In this document: positions 17,560-27,385 of the stretch, piece after piece | Layout: the number at the start of each line of letters is the position of its first letter | Position numbering within the stretch: position 1 is the first letter of the stretch | Assembly (NCBI RefSeq): GCF_021389935.1 | Contig: NZ_CP089979.1 | Coordinates: 3,453,001-3,517,000 of the forward strand | Direction: 5' to 3' | Length of the DNA stretch: 64,000 nt | From: Fulvivirga ligni | GTDB lineage: Bacteria; Bacteroidota; Bacteroidia; Cytophagales; Cyclobacteriaceae | The notes under the pieces: generated by a model | Told to the model about the DNA's origin: nothing | Databases searched by the model: none | What the model saw: only the letters and a program-made list of their open reading frames with translations | Position numbers and translations under genes: made by a program

Positions 17560-17765
17560 ACCCGCTGCTCACATTGCTCACAAGAAATGTATATGAACAA
17601 TATGTGAACTAAAAGGGACTGCCTCCGATGCTAAAAGTTATGAATCCGACTTTCTAGACTCATAATCCATATCTATAGTATATTTATTACCACTTCTCTA
17701 AACTTTGCATTTTCAGCTGCAATTTGTAAAATTGAAAGTTTAAACACGCTTTCATATCAGATTGA

Positions 17766-18800
17766 ATGAGTAAATCAGCATCAAAAAACGTCTTTAGAGT
17801 TATCCTGCTCGTAAGTACTGTCATTTCCTTATACTTTGTACCCTGGCCTATTGTAATCGCCTGGATTTCACCATTGCCAGACACAGTTCAGGAGCAAGTA
17901 GATAAAGCTGCAGATTATGGTTTCGATGGCATTATAGTATATGTAGACAAAGGAGGTAGCGCACCGGCATTTTATACCTCAGGCTACAAAAATAGAGCAA
18001 CTCAGGAACCGGCGGATCCTCATTCCTTATTCAAAATAGCCAGTGTGAGTAAGCTTTATACAGCTTTGTCAATAGCCAAGCTGGTACACAGCGGTCAATT
18101 GTCTTTAGATAAAACTTTGGCAGATTACTTCCCAGAGCTAGCCGGTAGAATAGAAAATGCCAATAAGATCACGATAAAAATGATGGTTCAGCACCGAAGT
18201 GGCATCCCTAACTTCACTGATACCCAAAATTACTGGATGCACCCGAAACAGAGTGATAAGGAACGGCTTGACCTTGTACTGGATCAGCCTGCTAATTTTG
18301 AGCCTGACTCTGATTTTGAATATAGCAACACCAACTACCTATTGCTTTCTATGCTGATTGAAAAAGTAACGGGGGCCAGTAAATTTCAATATATCAAAGA
18401 AAATATTCTTAATCCTCTGAACTTAACCCACACCTATGGCTCCATTAAGGATGTAAACTTAGAAGACATAATGAGCGGCTATTATGTAGGCTATGATAAC
18501 GATCTTAAAACTGATGATAACGGGCTTATGCTGGCTACCGCCGATGACCTGGGCACGTTTATACGGGCATTGAATGATGGTTCTGTATTTACAGATAAAA
18601 AGGAGCAAGAGATATATACGTCCATCTACAAATATGAGCACACCGGCCTTATTCCTGGCTACCAAACCATTGCTCAATACCATAAGGACATTGATGCCGT
18701 AGTGATCCAGTTTACAAACACCGTGAATTTTGATGGCTATAACTGGAGCTTATCGGAAATGATGTATAATCGGATTTTGAAGATTTTGAAAGGGCAATGA
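17766..18800 (+). CDS. serine hydrolase of the class C beta-lactamase/DD-peptidase family
   Basis: 344 residues with an N-terminal signal anchor (about 9-33). SxxK is S93-V-S-K96 and the Tyr motif is Y186-S-N. The third motif (KTG/HTG) is probably HTG in YEHTGLIPGYQ near residue 298. Family members include esterases, aminopeptidases and penicillin-binding proteins, so resistance should not be assumed. Monocistronic. Confidence 0.88.
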   Translation: MSKSASKNVFRVILLVSTVISLYFVPWPIVIAWISPLPDTVQEQVDKAADYGFDGIIVYVDKGGSAPAFYTSGYKNRATQEPADPHSLFKIASVSKLYTALSIAKLVHSGQLSLDKTLADYFPELAGRIENANKITIKMMVQHRSGIPNFTDTQNYWMHPKQSDKERLDLVLDQPANFEPDSDFEYSNTNYLLLSMLIEKVTGASKFQYIKENILNPLNLTHTYGSIKDVNLEDIMSGYYVGYDNDLKTDDNGLMLATADDLGTFIRALNDGSVFTDKKEQEIYTSIYKYEHTGLIPGYQTIAQYHKDIDAVVIQFTNTVNFDGYNWSLSEMMYNRILKILKGQ

Positions 18801-18856
18801 ATGCTAATGAACTTTGAGATTGATAATACAGTTATTAATGCATATTTTTATATATT

Positions 18857-19027
18857 ATGAAAGTAGAAGTTTTTGCTACCATAGATGAATTAAAGGCAGA
18901 TAGAGTCAAGAGAAAACTATCTGATCAGGAGATTATTGATCAAACAAATTTCGTTAATTCATTTAAGCGTTTGAGGAGTAAGAATCTAAACACAGAGTCA
19001 AGTAAATCTGATAATAAAACCATCTGA
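18857..19027 (+). CDS. small protein upstream of a nucleotidyltransferase remnant
   Basis: 56 residues starting MKVEVFATIDELKADRVKR, charged and helical, no signal. Small proteins of this kind commonly precede DUF6036/AbiEii-like nucleotidyltransferase genes in Bacteroidota, and such a gene follows immediately here in broken form. It may be an orphaned antitoxin-like or regulatory partner. The start is the ATG after TATATT. Confidence 0.5.
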   Translation: MKVEVFATIDELKADRVKRKLSDQEIIDQTNFVNSFKRLRSKNLNTESSKSDNKTI

Positions 19028-19035
19028 TTTTATAA

Positions 19036-19549
19036 GCCATTCCTAAATATAATTTCAATACAAGTTTGGAGTACCTAGACACAGTAATAGGTTTCTTCAA
19101 TGAAAAGAAAGTGGATTATATGATTGTGGGAGGTACAGCTGTAAATATTTATGGGCTACCACAGACGATCTGAGAATCTACCAGAAGGTATACTTTTTGA
19201 TTTTGATATTTGGTATAACCCCACCACCGAAAACTTCAGTAGGGTAACCGATGCGCTGTCGGCAATTCAGCCTAACAATAGAAAAGAATTGAAATCGATT
19301 ATTTTTCATCCAGAAAGGGCATATTTAAGGATAACAGAAAAGCCTTTTAAACTAGAATTGCTACCTGAGATTAAAGGGTACTCTAAGTCCGAATTTTATA
19401 AGGTGTTTAAAAATGCCATCAATTATAATCTGGGTAAAAATCAGGCTACAATTATTTCATATCAAGATTTGATAAGGTCGAAATTGGCACTGGCTCGCTC
19501 TGTGGATGCAAAAGATTTGGAAGAATTGAGAAAAATCAATAAAAAGTAA
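19036..19549 (+). pseudogene. nucleotidyltransferase (DUF6036/AbiEii-like), frameshifted
   Basis: First frame: LEYLDTVIGFFNEKKVDYM then IVGGTAVNIYGLPQT, the GG-substrate-loop region of the nucleotidyltransferase fold, ending at a stop at 19171. The other part, in the next frame from 19199, resumes with DFDIWYNPTTENFSRV, the metal-binding D-x-D strand. About 31 extra bases (19168-19198) lie between the two where the family has only a few residues, which explains the shift. The 3' part then runs intact to 19549. Family members often act as toxins in paired systems. Confidence 0.65.
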
Positions 19550-19710
19550 TGTTACATTCGATTCTAAACTAGGTTCAATATCCAATAATATTCTCAAAAC
19601 GAATAGGGGATATCTTTCATTACCCTGTCTTTAAAATGGTAAGTCAATCATTATATGATACTTGTGTTTCTATTATATCCATTCCTTCAATGTTTAGGTA
19701 AATCACTCAT

Positions 19711-19975
19711 TTAGACATTCCAAAACTCACTACTGCTGATCAGGGGATATTAAAAGAGAGGGCAGAATTGTATAAACCACAGCTGATTAATATATTGGAA
19801 TTGAATAGGAATTACTTTAATGAAAATTATACTAGGTCAGTTTTTAAATCTGTCTTTTAAAGAGGATTTCATCCGGTATTATCACATTCTTTAAAGGAAA
19901 GTAGCTGATATGCTGCATGATGAAGGAGTGATTGTGATTCCTGAAAATGGCATTTACAGAGTAGCATTGGAGTAA
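19711..19975 (+). pseudogene. unidentified gene remnant
   Basis: Two short reading segments in different frames look protein-like: 19711-19860 (LTTADQGILKERAELYKPQL and onwards) and 19901-19975 (VADMLHDEGVIVIPENGIYR and a stop). The 452-bp gap 19550-20001 contains nothing else convincing. No family recognised. Confidence 0.3.
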
Positions 19976-20001
19976 AATAACCTTTGCTGTAGATCTAGCA
20001 T

Positions 20002-20937
20002 ATGATTAACAATATAAAACAATCTATCCACCCACCTTACCGATTTGATAAAACCAATGAAAGTCATGCCGCAAAGCGTAGACAGCTGGTAGATTTCTTA
20101 GTAATGGCCCCAATTTCATGCGTAATATTTGGGGTTGCTATCGCAGAGACTCGTTTCATTTTACTGCCTTTAGCAATAGCCATAATCCCCGCGACATTGG
20201 TTATCAAAGGTGTTTTTAGGCTTTTAAAAAATAAACATAAACGCTACTATAGACTTGTTAGACAAACTGTAGAACAGGGAGATAATGTTAATAGCTGCTA
20301 TGTTGTACAGACTACTGTTTCTACCAAGACAATTAGTGAACTCGCATCTGATGATGTGAAGTGGAAAAACGCTGATGAATTTAGTAACAAAGAGGAGGCT
20401 GAGCATTTTCTAGATCGACATACTGAGCCGAAAATTATTAGTGAAAAAGTGATCTCAGAAGTTAGGAAATCTCTTAGAAGACCTACATTTTTAGATAGCT
20501 TCATGGAAATGCACAACCTTACAAGACTTCAGCTTAAGCCCTATTTTCCTGTATTGATCTTGTTGGCTATAGTCATTTGCTTTTCCTTATTTTTCAGTGT
20601 GCTATTATCATTGGTAAATCAAGACCCTTCTTGGGTGCTTTTCATTAGTCTACCATTGTTAATGACAACATTAGCTTTTTATCTCTTTTATACTAAAATG
20701 ATTCGTTATCATAGACTTGTTAAAAGAACAGTTACTCAAGGCAGGTATAAAAAGACCTCAATTTTCATTCAATCATTTATTTCCAGAAAAGAGTTGATTT
20801 CTATAGGGGATGAAAAAGATAGAAAATGGCAGGACTTCTATATAAAAAATACCCTCTGGCTAGATTATGAAGAAAATCCTAAGAATCGATTCAATGAAGA
20901 TACCATGGAGGTTAAGGTGTTTGAAGAGTTTGTTTAG
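20002..20937 (+). CDS. membrane protein with internal duplication
   Basis: 311 residues made of two similar halves. Each half has a pair of membrane helices (about 30-75 and 180-235) and then a cytoplasmic segment: RYYRLVRQTVEQG...TVSTKTISELASDD.KW in half one and RYHRLVKRTVTQG...FISRKELISIGDEKDRKW in half two. The repeat implies duplication and fusion of an ancestral unit of about 150 residues. No family recognised. Confidence 0.6.
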   Translation: MINNIKQSIHPPYRFDKTNESHAAKRRQLVDFLVMAPISCVIFGVAIAETRFILLPLAIAIIPATLVIKGVFRLLKNKHKRYYRLVRQTVEQGDNVNSCYVVQTTVSTKTISELASDDVKWKNADEFSNKEEAEHFLDRHTEPKIISEKVISEVRKSLRRPTFLDSFMEMHNLTRLQLKPYFPVLILLAIVICFSLFFSVLLSLVNQDPSWVLFISLPLLMTTLAFYLFYTKMIRYHRLVKRTVTQGRYKKTSIFIQSFISRKELISIGDEKDRKWQDFYIKNTLWLDYEENPKNRFNEDTMEVKVFEEFV

Positions 20938-21114
20938 TACATAAGCTTTCTGAAGTTGCATCTGGTTGTTTTTTTAAATTATTTTGTTGAGTTTGAGCGG
21001 AAGGCTTATCAATGATGCAACATCACACCCTCCAAATGTCGTTATCACACCTCAGGCATGGAAGTTTAAATAGGTAATTTAGTATTGAAATAAACTACCT
21101 TAAATACTCTAACC

Positions 21115-21579
21115 ATGAAAACATTAGAATTTAAAAAAGATATCAAGGCTTCTGCGGAGAAGACCTATGACACTATGCTGGGGCTTAAGAACATTAAAAC
21201 CTATGAGCAATGGGCCGCTGAGTTTAACCCAACCTCAACTTATGAAGGTAGCTGGGACAAGGGGTCTAAGATCTATTTTATAGGCACAGATGATGAAGGC
21301 AACAAAGGCGGTATGGTTTCAGAAATTGCTGATAATGTACCTTTCAGTTTTGTGTCCATTCGTCACTATGGCATATTAAATGGTGAAACCGAGATCACGA
21401 AAGGAGAGGAAGTGGAAAAATGGACCGGAGGAATGGAAAAATATAGATTCAACGAGCATGATGGAGTTACCACTGTCCATATAGAAGTTGATGTAGCAGA
21501 AGACTTTGCTGATGATTTCAAGGCTACCTGGCCTAAAGCTTTAAACAAGCTGCAGGAGCTTGCTGAGAATCAAAATTAA
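21115..21579 (+). CDS. SRPBCC family protein
   Basis: 154 residues with the START/Bet v 1-like pattern: an opening KDIKASAEKTYDTM strand-helix, a WDKGSKIYFIG strand, a SIRHYGILNGETE stretch, and a closing helix ATWPKALNKLQELAE. Such proteins bind hydrophobic ligands; the ligand is unknown. Stands alone. Confidence 0.8.
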   Translation: MKTLEFKKDIKASAEKTYDTMLGLKNIKTYEQWAAEFNPTSTYEGSWDKGSKIYFIGTDDEGNKGGMVSEIADNVPFSFVSIRHYGILNGETEITKGEEVEKWTGGMEKYRFNEHDGVTTVHIEVDVAEDFADDFKATWPKALNKLQELAENQN

Positions 21580-21635
21580 GATCCATTTAAAGATTTTTGC
21601 TGGCGCCGGCTCATCGCTGGTGCCCATTTCTATTC

Positions 21636-22622
21636 CTACACTGCTAGTCTTTCCAGGGCATTCACCTTCTTTCTAAGGCGATTGAAAAACCTTACCCGCT
21701 CCCTTTGATTAGTGCTACTTATCAACGTGGCTGTAGAAAGAAACTTTTCATGCATTTGTAGCGTGCGTTCGCAGAAATGTTGGTGGTGTGTTACTATGTT
21801 ATCAATAATATTATGCGCTTTATAAACTGATTTTTGTTCGTTAATGTCCAAGATTATGGTGTTATCGCCAATCAGTATATCGCTGTAATAGAGATTGTAG
21901 TTCTTTTTGCATCCGTCACTATCTTCATTAAACTTAAACTTGCAGCCTATCTCAGCCTGTATTTCACAATGATCAATGAGTTCCTTCATTTTTTCCAATA
22001 GAACAATAAAGTCATCATCACTGGTGAAAAACCCCGAGTCATTATAAAACTGAATTTGGTTTAGGGTGCTGTTAAGCACGCCATCATTCCAAAGCTCTGA
22101 GGTTTCTACAGTATTATGATAATTCAGAATTTCCTCTGCAAGCTTTAGTCTTTTGTCATCTATCGATTTGGAGCTAAACTGAGCTTGTCGCAGATGTGGG
22201 AGTTGTGCTACGGATTTTTCCCAGAAAAAGCCTTTAAACTCTGCCAGTTCCGGAATTAGCAGATTGTAGAAGATCGGTATATCCTTGCTTGAGTAGAATA
22301 GGCGAGAATTAGGAATATCTGATAAAACCTCCATCTCACCCTTAATTCTTTCAAGATATAAGGTGTAATTAAACTCTTCACCGTTTCCCCAAGCCTGATG
22401 AAAATCTACTTTTTGAGAATTTTTACAAAGGAAAGAATCTATAGATATATTAAAGTGGTTGCAAATTTTGGATAATTCATCCAGTGTAATGTCTGTATCA
22501 CCTCGCAGTCTTCTGTATACGCTATCTATGCTAACTGACAGTAAATCAGATAATTCTGAAACTAAAGAAGAGTCGTTTCTAGTAGATTTGAGATGATTGA
22601 AAATATCAACCTGAATACTCAT
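21636..22622 (-). CDS. XRE-family transcriptional regulator with long C-terminal domain
   Basis: 328 residues. N-terminal Cro/C1-type helix-turn-helix (about 17-62: LSVSIDSVYRRLRGDTDIT then LDELSKICNHFNIS), followed by a 260-residue helical region of the type common in Bacteroidota regulators. Transcribed divergently from the subtilase-lipoprotein cluster with 241 bp between starts, so it is a candidate regulator of that cluster. The intergenic region is very AT-rich and contains ATTATTGATT twice (22622-22660). Confidence 0.8.
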   Translation of the reverse strand: MSIQVDIFNHLKSTRNDSSLVSELSDLLSVSIDSVYRRLRGDTDITLDELSKICNHFNISIDSFLCKNSQKVDFHQAWGNGEEFNYTLYLERIKGEMEVLSDIPNSRLFYSSKDIPIFYNLLIPELAEFKGFFWEKSVAQLPHLRQAQFSSKSIDDKRLKLAEEILNYHNTVETSELWNDGVLNSTLNQIQFYNDSGFFTSDDDFIVLLEKMKELIDHCEIQAEIGCKFKFNEDSDGCKKNYNLYYSDILIGDNTIILDINEQKSVYKAHNIIDNIVTHHQHFCERTLQMHEKFLSTATLISSTNQRERVRFFNRLRKKVNALERLAV

Positions 22623-22863
22623 TATTGATTTTTAATAAAAAGGGTTTAGGATTATTGATTATCACAAATTAATTAAATGTAATTAAATAATTCTGTTATT
22701 ATATAATAATTTTTGTACCTCTCTTCGTGAACTTTTTAGAATCACGCCTGTACTATAATAAAAGCCTAACTTTTTTTAATAAATGCCACACTAAGGCTTA
22801 TGATATTTGATTTTCTTTCACCGTAAGGTGTATGCTTATTGCGTTCATAATCAACTAACCATT

Positions 22864-24456
22864 ATGAACTTAATAACCAAAATTCAAAAGGCATTATTGC
22901 TATTCGGAGTAATAGCAATGTGCAGTTGTGAAGATCAAACTACGGTCATTAAAACCGATGCAGAGGCCATAGCCGACCCTATATCTGGTATGGAGTTTCC
23001 TTTAATATCTGTGAAGGAAAATACTAAAGATGCATTGACCATTACAGATATTAATAGAATGGTTCCAGCAGAGGCTGGAAATCAATCGCCTTGGAGAGAA
23101 GTCGATGACTATGTGCTATGGAGTGCAGTAGTGAGAGGCGAAGGAAAAGTAGCCATAGGTGTTCAAGAACTTGATGAGCACGCCACACCAGCCCTTCAAT
23201 CCGAAATCTCTGTGATGGAGTACGCTAAACTTTATACTCAGGCGTACTTAAACCTCTTGAATAAAGCAACTGATAATGCTGCCCTGGAATTTGAGTCTTA
23301 TGATGGTTTCCCAATCATTTGGGCTACTATTAATGATTACGAAATGTTGGCCAAGCTTAGGCAGTTACCCACGGTACGATATATTGAGCCAGATGGCTTC
23401 GACCTGGCGGCAAATGAATCTATAAATGCTAAGCAAGCCAGCGGTAGTGGATGCTCTGATGATGAGAATTACGCCAATCAATCGGATAGATATACGATAC
23501 CTCCAGGAACTAACTATAAAGTGAGTTGGCACTTATATACTCACAATATTCCTGCAGCCTGGAATTATGCAGACGGAGAAGATATAAGAATAGGCATGGT
23601 AGATACTGGGGTTGGAGAAAAACAAAATCAACTAAGAGGTAATTTCGGTTCTGGAAGAACAGTAATACTATCTCGTACCACAGAAGCACTATTCAAAAAA
23701 AACAGACATCCTTATGATGACTGTGGTCACGGTACCTCTATGGCTGGTCAGATGACTGCACCAAAAAATAGTATAGGAGCCATGGTGGGTATAGCACCAC
23801 GTGCTGACTTGCATAGTGTAAAAATTGCCGATGGTGTAATAATAGAAACTACAAAAGAGCGTCAGGCATTTGTAAAGGCTGTTAGAAAACTGGCTGATGA
23901 TGCTGCAGTGAAAGTAATAAACATATCCGTAGGTCGATTAAATGGCCGAGATGATATGAAAGATGCATTAGATTATGCTGATAGTAAAGGTAAACTGGTT
24001 GTTTGTGCTGCAGGAAGTGTATTAGGCCTGAAGATTTTCCCTGCCAGCTATAGCAAAACCATAGCCGCTACAGGTGTAGTTTATGACCCCAATCGTGATC
24101 CTCTGGGAATAAACCTACAAGTGATCCAGTCTGACGGTGTGCATAATGCCGATGGTGACCATGTAGACTTCGCCGTGTACCTTAAAAGAAAATCTGATGG
24201 TGACTATGCCTTAGGACTTAACAGAAGCAACCCTAATTCTAAAAAGGCTTTGGGTTCATCTGCGGCATCGGCAACAGTTTCTGGAATTGCTGCCTTAATC
24301 TGGTCGGTAAAGCCTAACCTTTCTAAAAATCAGGTGATCCAAATCATGCAGGATGCTTCCAGCTACCGCAGATACACCGGTGGACCCAGCAATAATTTCG
24401 GCTACGGAATCATAGATGCTGAAAGAGCAGTAAAGAATGCTCGTGATAACTACTAA
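22864..24456 (+). CDS. secreted subtilisin-like serine peptidase (S8), lipoprotein
   Basis: Start chosen at 22864: MNLITKIQKALLLFGVIAMCSC is a lipoprotein signal, whereas the in-frame start at 22807 adds a polar leader. 530 residues. The pro-region contains an inhibitor I9-like segment (MLAKLRQLPTVRYIEPDGF). Catalytic triad: D247 (IGMVDTGVG), H289 (CGHGTSMAGQ) and S466 (GSSAASATVSG, with GSS in place of the usual GTS). First gene of a same-strand run with five lipoprotein genes (gaps 38, 18, 58, 46 and 3 bp). Confidence 0.92.
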   Translation: MNLITKIQKALLLFGVIAMCSCEDQTTVIKTDAEAIADPISGMEFPLISVKENTKDALTITDINRMVPAEAGNQSPWREVDDYVLWSAVVRGEGKVAIGVQELDEHATPALQSEISVMEYAKLYTQAYLNLLNKATDNAALEFESYDGFPIIWATINDYEMLAKLRQLPTVRYIEPDGFDLAANESINAKQASGSGCSDDENYANQSDRYTIPPGTNYKVSWHLYTHNIPAAWNYADGEDIRIGMVDTGVGEKQNQLRGNFGSGRTVILSRTTEALFKKNRHPYDDCGHGTSMAGQMTAPKNSIGAMVGIAPRADLHSVKIADGVIIETTKERQAFVKAVRKLADDAAVKVINISVGRLNGRDDMKDALDYADSKGKLVVCAAGSVLGLKIFPASYSKTIAATGVVYDPNRDPLGINLQVIQSDGVHNADGDHVDFAVYLKRKSDGDYALGLNRSNPNSKKALGSSAASATVSGIAALIWSVKPNLSKNQVIQIMQDASSYRRYTGGPSNNFGYGIIDAERAVKNARDNY

Positions 24457-24494
24457 GTAATCAATCAACCATATAATCACATAAATCATTAACA

Positions 24495-25466
24495 ATGAGA
24501 AAATTAAATCTTTTTGTGGGTGCTATGCTATTGGCTATAGTTGGCACTTTCACCGCCTGTCAGGATCAAGATCTATCACAAAATCAGCAAGGTCCAATTG
24601 CTCTTAAAAATGATGTTCTGGTTTTCAAAACTCAGGCTGACTTTGAGTCTACTCTAACTTATTTGAAAGAAAATCAGGATGCTTTAGGGGAATGGGAGAA
24701 GAAATTTCCCGGGTTCGTATCACTAAGGTCTGCTTATGTAAAATTCGAGGATGCGTTAAATAACACTAATAGCGAGGCAGATGTAGAAGAGCTTATGGAG
24801 GCTAACAAATCCATCTTTACAACTACTGATAGAAGTGGCGAACTTGAATTAGTTCCTCTTATGGACGATGACCTTATTTCAACAGTATTTAATAAGGATG
24901 GGCTAATAGTAGTAGCGGGTAAATTGATGAAAGTGACTGATAAACAGTTATTTGAGCAAGAGCTTGTAAGTGATGCTGACTTTAAGGTGTCTCTACAGGA
25001 TTTTCAACAATCAATATTGTCAGGAGGTGCTAAGAATACACCTGTAGTAAAAACAATAGTGAATTTCGATGTAAAAACAGGTAAAAGAATTGATACCTGT
25101 GATAAAACCTATGACGGCGGCAAGAAAAGATTGAAGGGCGAGATTTTTAGAAACATGGTGGGGCCTTTGTATTCATCTGTAGGAGCCAGAAGTAAGCATC
25201 AGAAAAAGAGATTAGGCCTATGGACAGCTGATAAAACTGATAAAATCAGATTAAAGATTGATGGTGAATACTTCCAGGAAGCACTTGGCGGAGTAGTTAT
25301 ACTTCCAATTACTTATGATAAGACAGAATCTGATGAGAATAAGATCTCTAAGACTTTTGAATTCTGTGTGTTGGTAGAATGTGAATTTGGCATCAACTAC
25401 ATGGAAAACCTTCACTGGTGCGATTGCGATGATTCCAATCAAAGAAGTTGCATTACAAGTATATAA
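24495..25466 (+). CDS. lipoprotein, subtilase-associated, unknown function
   Basis: 323 residues with lipobox TFTAC (Cys22). N-terminal domain FVSLRSAYVKFEDAL ... VFNKDGLIVVAGKLMKV resembles a family of Bacteroidota lipoproteins (DUF4848-like, from memory) in which a helical region precedes an NxDG...VAG.x.x.KV strand pair. The C-terminal 110 residues (GLWTADKTDKIRLKI ... HWCDCDDSNQRSC) are beta-rich with a Cys cluster. The same NTD pattern recurs in the next gene. Confidence 0.75.
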   Translation: MRKLNLFVGAMLLAIVGTFTACQDQDLSQNQQGPIALKNDVLVFKTQADFESTLTYLKENQDALGEWEKKFPGFVSLRSAYVKFEDALNNTNSEADVEELMEANKSIFTTTDRSGELELVPLMDDDLISTVFNKDGLIVVAGKLMKVTDKQLFEQELVSDADFKVSLQDFQQSILSGGAKNTPVVKTIVNFDVKTGKRIDTCDKTYDGGKKRLKGEIFRNMVGPLYSSVGARSKHQKKRLGLWTADKTDKIRLKIDGEYFQEALGGVVILPITYDKTESDENKISKTFEFCVLVECEFGINYMENLHWCDCDDSNQRSCITSI

Positions 25467-25484
25467 TTAACCCACCTAGTAATC

Positions 25485-26531
25485 ATGAAAAATCTTTCAA
25501 TTAATCTACGCATTTTCAGCTATTGGAGCTGTCTTATGGCTATCGGTTTTATAGTATTTCTTAGCTCATGTGAAGAAAGCGAAGATGGTCAAAAGTTAGG
25601 TGATGCACTTCAGGAAGTGACTTATCAATCAGATGACTATTCTGTTACTGTTAGGTTAGATCCAAACCTGGTACATAATTCTCACTCATTTAAGAGTTTG
25701 CAAGAGCACGATGATTACCTCATTGATTTAGAAAAATCATCTAATGGCCTGATTACACTTAATAAAAAGATGTATGAGGACTTATCGCATTATTTTGATC
25801 CATACCAAATAGCTGTTATTGATAATAACTATCAATTAGAAGTAGCGGGTGAAGTGTTCAAAGTGGATGAAGAGGCCGTGTATAAGCAAGTAAATGGAGC
25901 ATGGGAACTGGATTTATTTTATGGTAAATCAGGTCTTGTGGATTTAGAGGAGACTGCCATGGTGTATAGTAATGTAGAAGATCTGGAAGCTCTAACTGAC
26001 TACCAGTTTAAAAGCCCAGAGTCAAAAAGAGTGTATGAAAATAAAAAGGCGGAGATAAGCAGTGGTAAGGTGGCTCGTGACTATGGTTATTATTACTATA
26101 AGAACTCCAACGGAAGCCTAAGAAATGTAGAATACAAAAAAACTCCAAACGGCAATACTTACTATGCATATATAAGATGGTATTGCTGGAATGAATCTTA
26201 TAGGAGAATGTTTGCTGCCAAGGCTAAAGGAGGAACTGAAACTCAAATCTTAAGGGCAGAAGATGGTGGTGATTTCGTGAAATTGAACAATGATGAAACT
26301 ATTGGTAAATACTTAGTGTCCGGTCAGTTAGATACCGGCGGAGGTAATGTAATGGTAGAAATTGATGGAAGGACAGGGCGAATTGCTGGTGCTAGTGCCA
26401 GGTGGAATGCCATGCGAGATAATGTGAAAAGAGTAAAGGACAGATTCACACATAGCATACATTATGCTGCAGTCAGAGACAATAGCACTGGAACTTTGAT
26501 TAGAGCAATGTACAGGTATGAATTAAACTAA
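25485..26531 (+). CDS. lipoprotein paralogous to its upstream neighbour, unknown function
   Basis: 348 residues, signal ending VFLSSC (Cys29). The block YQIAVIDNNYQLEVAGEVFK parallels ISTVFNKDGLIVVAGKLMK of the preceding protein, indicating a shared N-terminal domain, while the C-terminal half (YAYIRWYCWNESYRRMFAAK ...) differs. Starts 18 bp after the previous stop, so co-transcribed. Confidence 0.75.
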   Translation: MKNLSINLRIFSYWSCLMAIGFIVFLSSCEESEDGQKLGDALQEVTYQSDDYSVTVRLDPNLVHNSHSFKSLQEHDDYLIDLEKSSNGLITLNKKMYEDLSHYFDPYQIAVIDNNYQLEVAGEVFKVDEEAVYKQVNGAWELDLFYGKSGLVDLEETAMVYSNVEDLEALTDYQFKSPESKRVYENKKAEISSGKVARDYGYYYYKNSNGSLRNVEYKKTPNGNTYYAYIRWYCWNESYRRMFAAKAKGGTETQILRAEDGGDFVKLNNDETIGKYLVSGQLDTGGGNVMVEIDGRTGRIAGASARWNAMRDNVKRVKDRFTHSIHYAAVRDNSTGTLIRAMYRYELN

Positions 26532-26589
26532 TATAAGGCTTACCACTATTAAAATTTCACTTATTAATTAATCTTAAATATCAACAATC

Positions 26590-27339
26590 ATGAAACTTAT
26601 TAAATTAAACTTAAGCTGGATTTGCGCATTAGCGTTAATGGCATCATGCTTTATGTCATGCGAAGAGCAGAAAATGGAAAAAGCTGAAGAAATCAATCAC
26701 TTAGCTCAAGCACAGGCTGAATTCAACGTTTATGATGAAGCTAATGAGTACTTTGTTACATTGCAAATTAGCACTAATTCTCCTGAAGGATTGGATGAGG
26801 CTGATTTGAAAGGCTTTAAACTAGTTATCAATCCAGAGACAAAGTTATCTGCTGAACCAGTAAGCTACGATCTGGAAGACGGTTCTGATGAGGCGGGAGA
26901 CGTGGTATCTGTTAATATTTTAGCTAATAACTTCGATGCTAGTGTTGAGTCTTACAAATTAGTAAAGTCGGTTCCTGAAGATTTAGTCAAGAGTGGAAGA
27001 ATTGGATTCTTATGCAAGTCTAGAACCTATTGGTTCAAATCATGGCTTAGCAACAATGTTTATATCGAGAATAAAAATGGCGTTGATAAGTTTAAGGCTA
27101 CTGTATACTATTGTAAATCAGCTGTTTCTCAGAATGCATTTGCTGCTATCGCTAATGATCATATAGAGGCTGGATTTTCGCCTTGGACTACAAAAGGTTC
27201 TTATGATATGCGTAAAAAAGGTGAGTCTAAATATATAAACACTTGTCCTGAAAACTATGGCTTCGGTATGGCAGTAAAACTAGAAACTAAAAAGTGTGCC
27301 ACCTATGAGGTTAATTTCAGCGAACTACCATGTGATTAA
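26590..27339 (+). CDS. lipoprotein, unknown function
   Basis: 249 residues with lipobox CFMSC (Cys24). An acidic N-terminal half (LEDGSDEAGDVVSVNIL) is followed by a C-terminal domain with YWFKSWLSNNVYIENKNG, VYYCKSA and four further cysteines near the end, which could form disulfides outside the cell. Same layout as the C-terminal domains of the two preceding lipoproteins. No family recognised. Confidence 0.7.
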   Translation: MKLIKLNLSWICALALMASCFMSCEEQKMEKAEEINHLAQAQAEFNVYDEANEYFVTLQISTNSPEGLDEADLKGFKLVINPETKLSAEPVSYDLEDGSDEAGDVVSVNILANNFDASVESYKLVKSVPEDLVKSGRIGFLCKSRTYWFKSWLSNNVYIENKNGVDKFKATVYYCKSAVSQNAFAAIANDHIEAGFSPWTTKGSYDMRKKGESKYINTCPENYGFGMAVKLETKKCATYEVNFSELPCD

Positions 27340-27385
27340 AATGCCTTTATCCTTATTAAATTAATCTTATTTATATAAAACTAGA

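Noticed and set aside
17766-18800. Antibiotic-resistance beta-lactamase
   Set aside because: The SxxK and YSN motifs only place it in the broad serine hydrolase family; nothing indicates beta-lactam hydrolysis.
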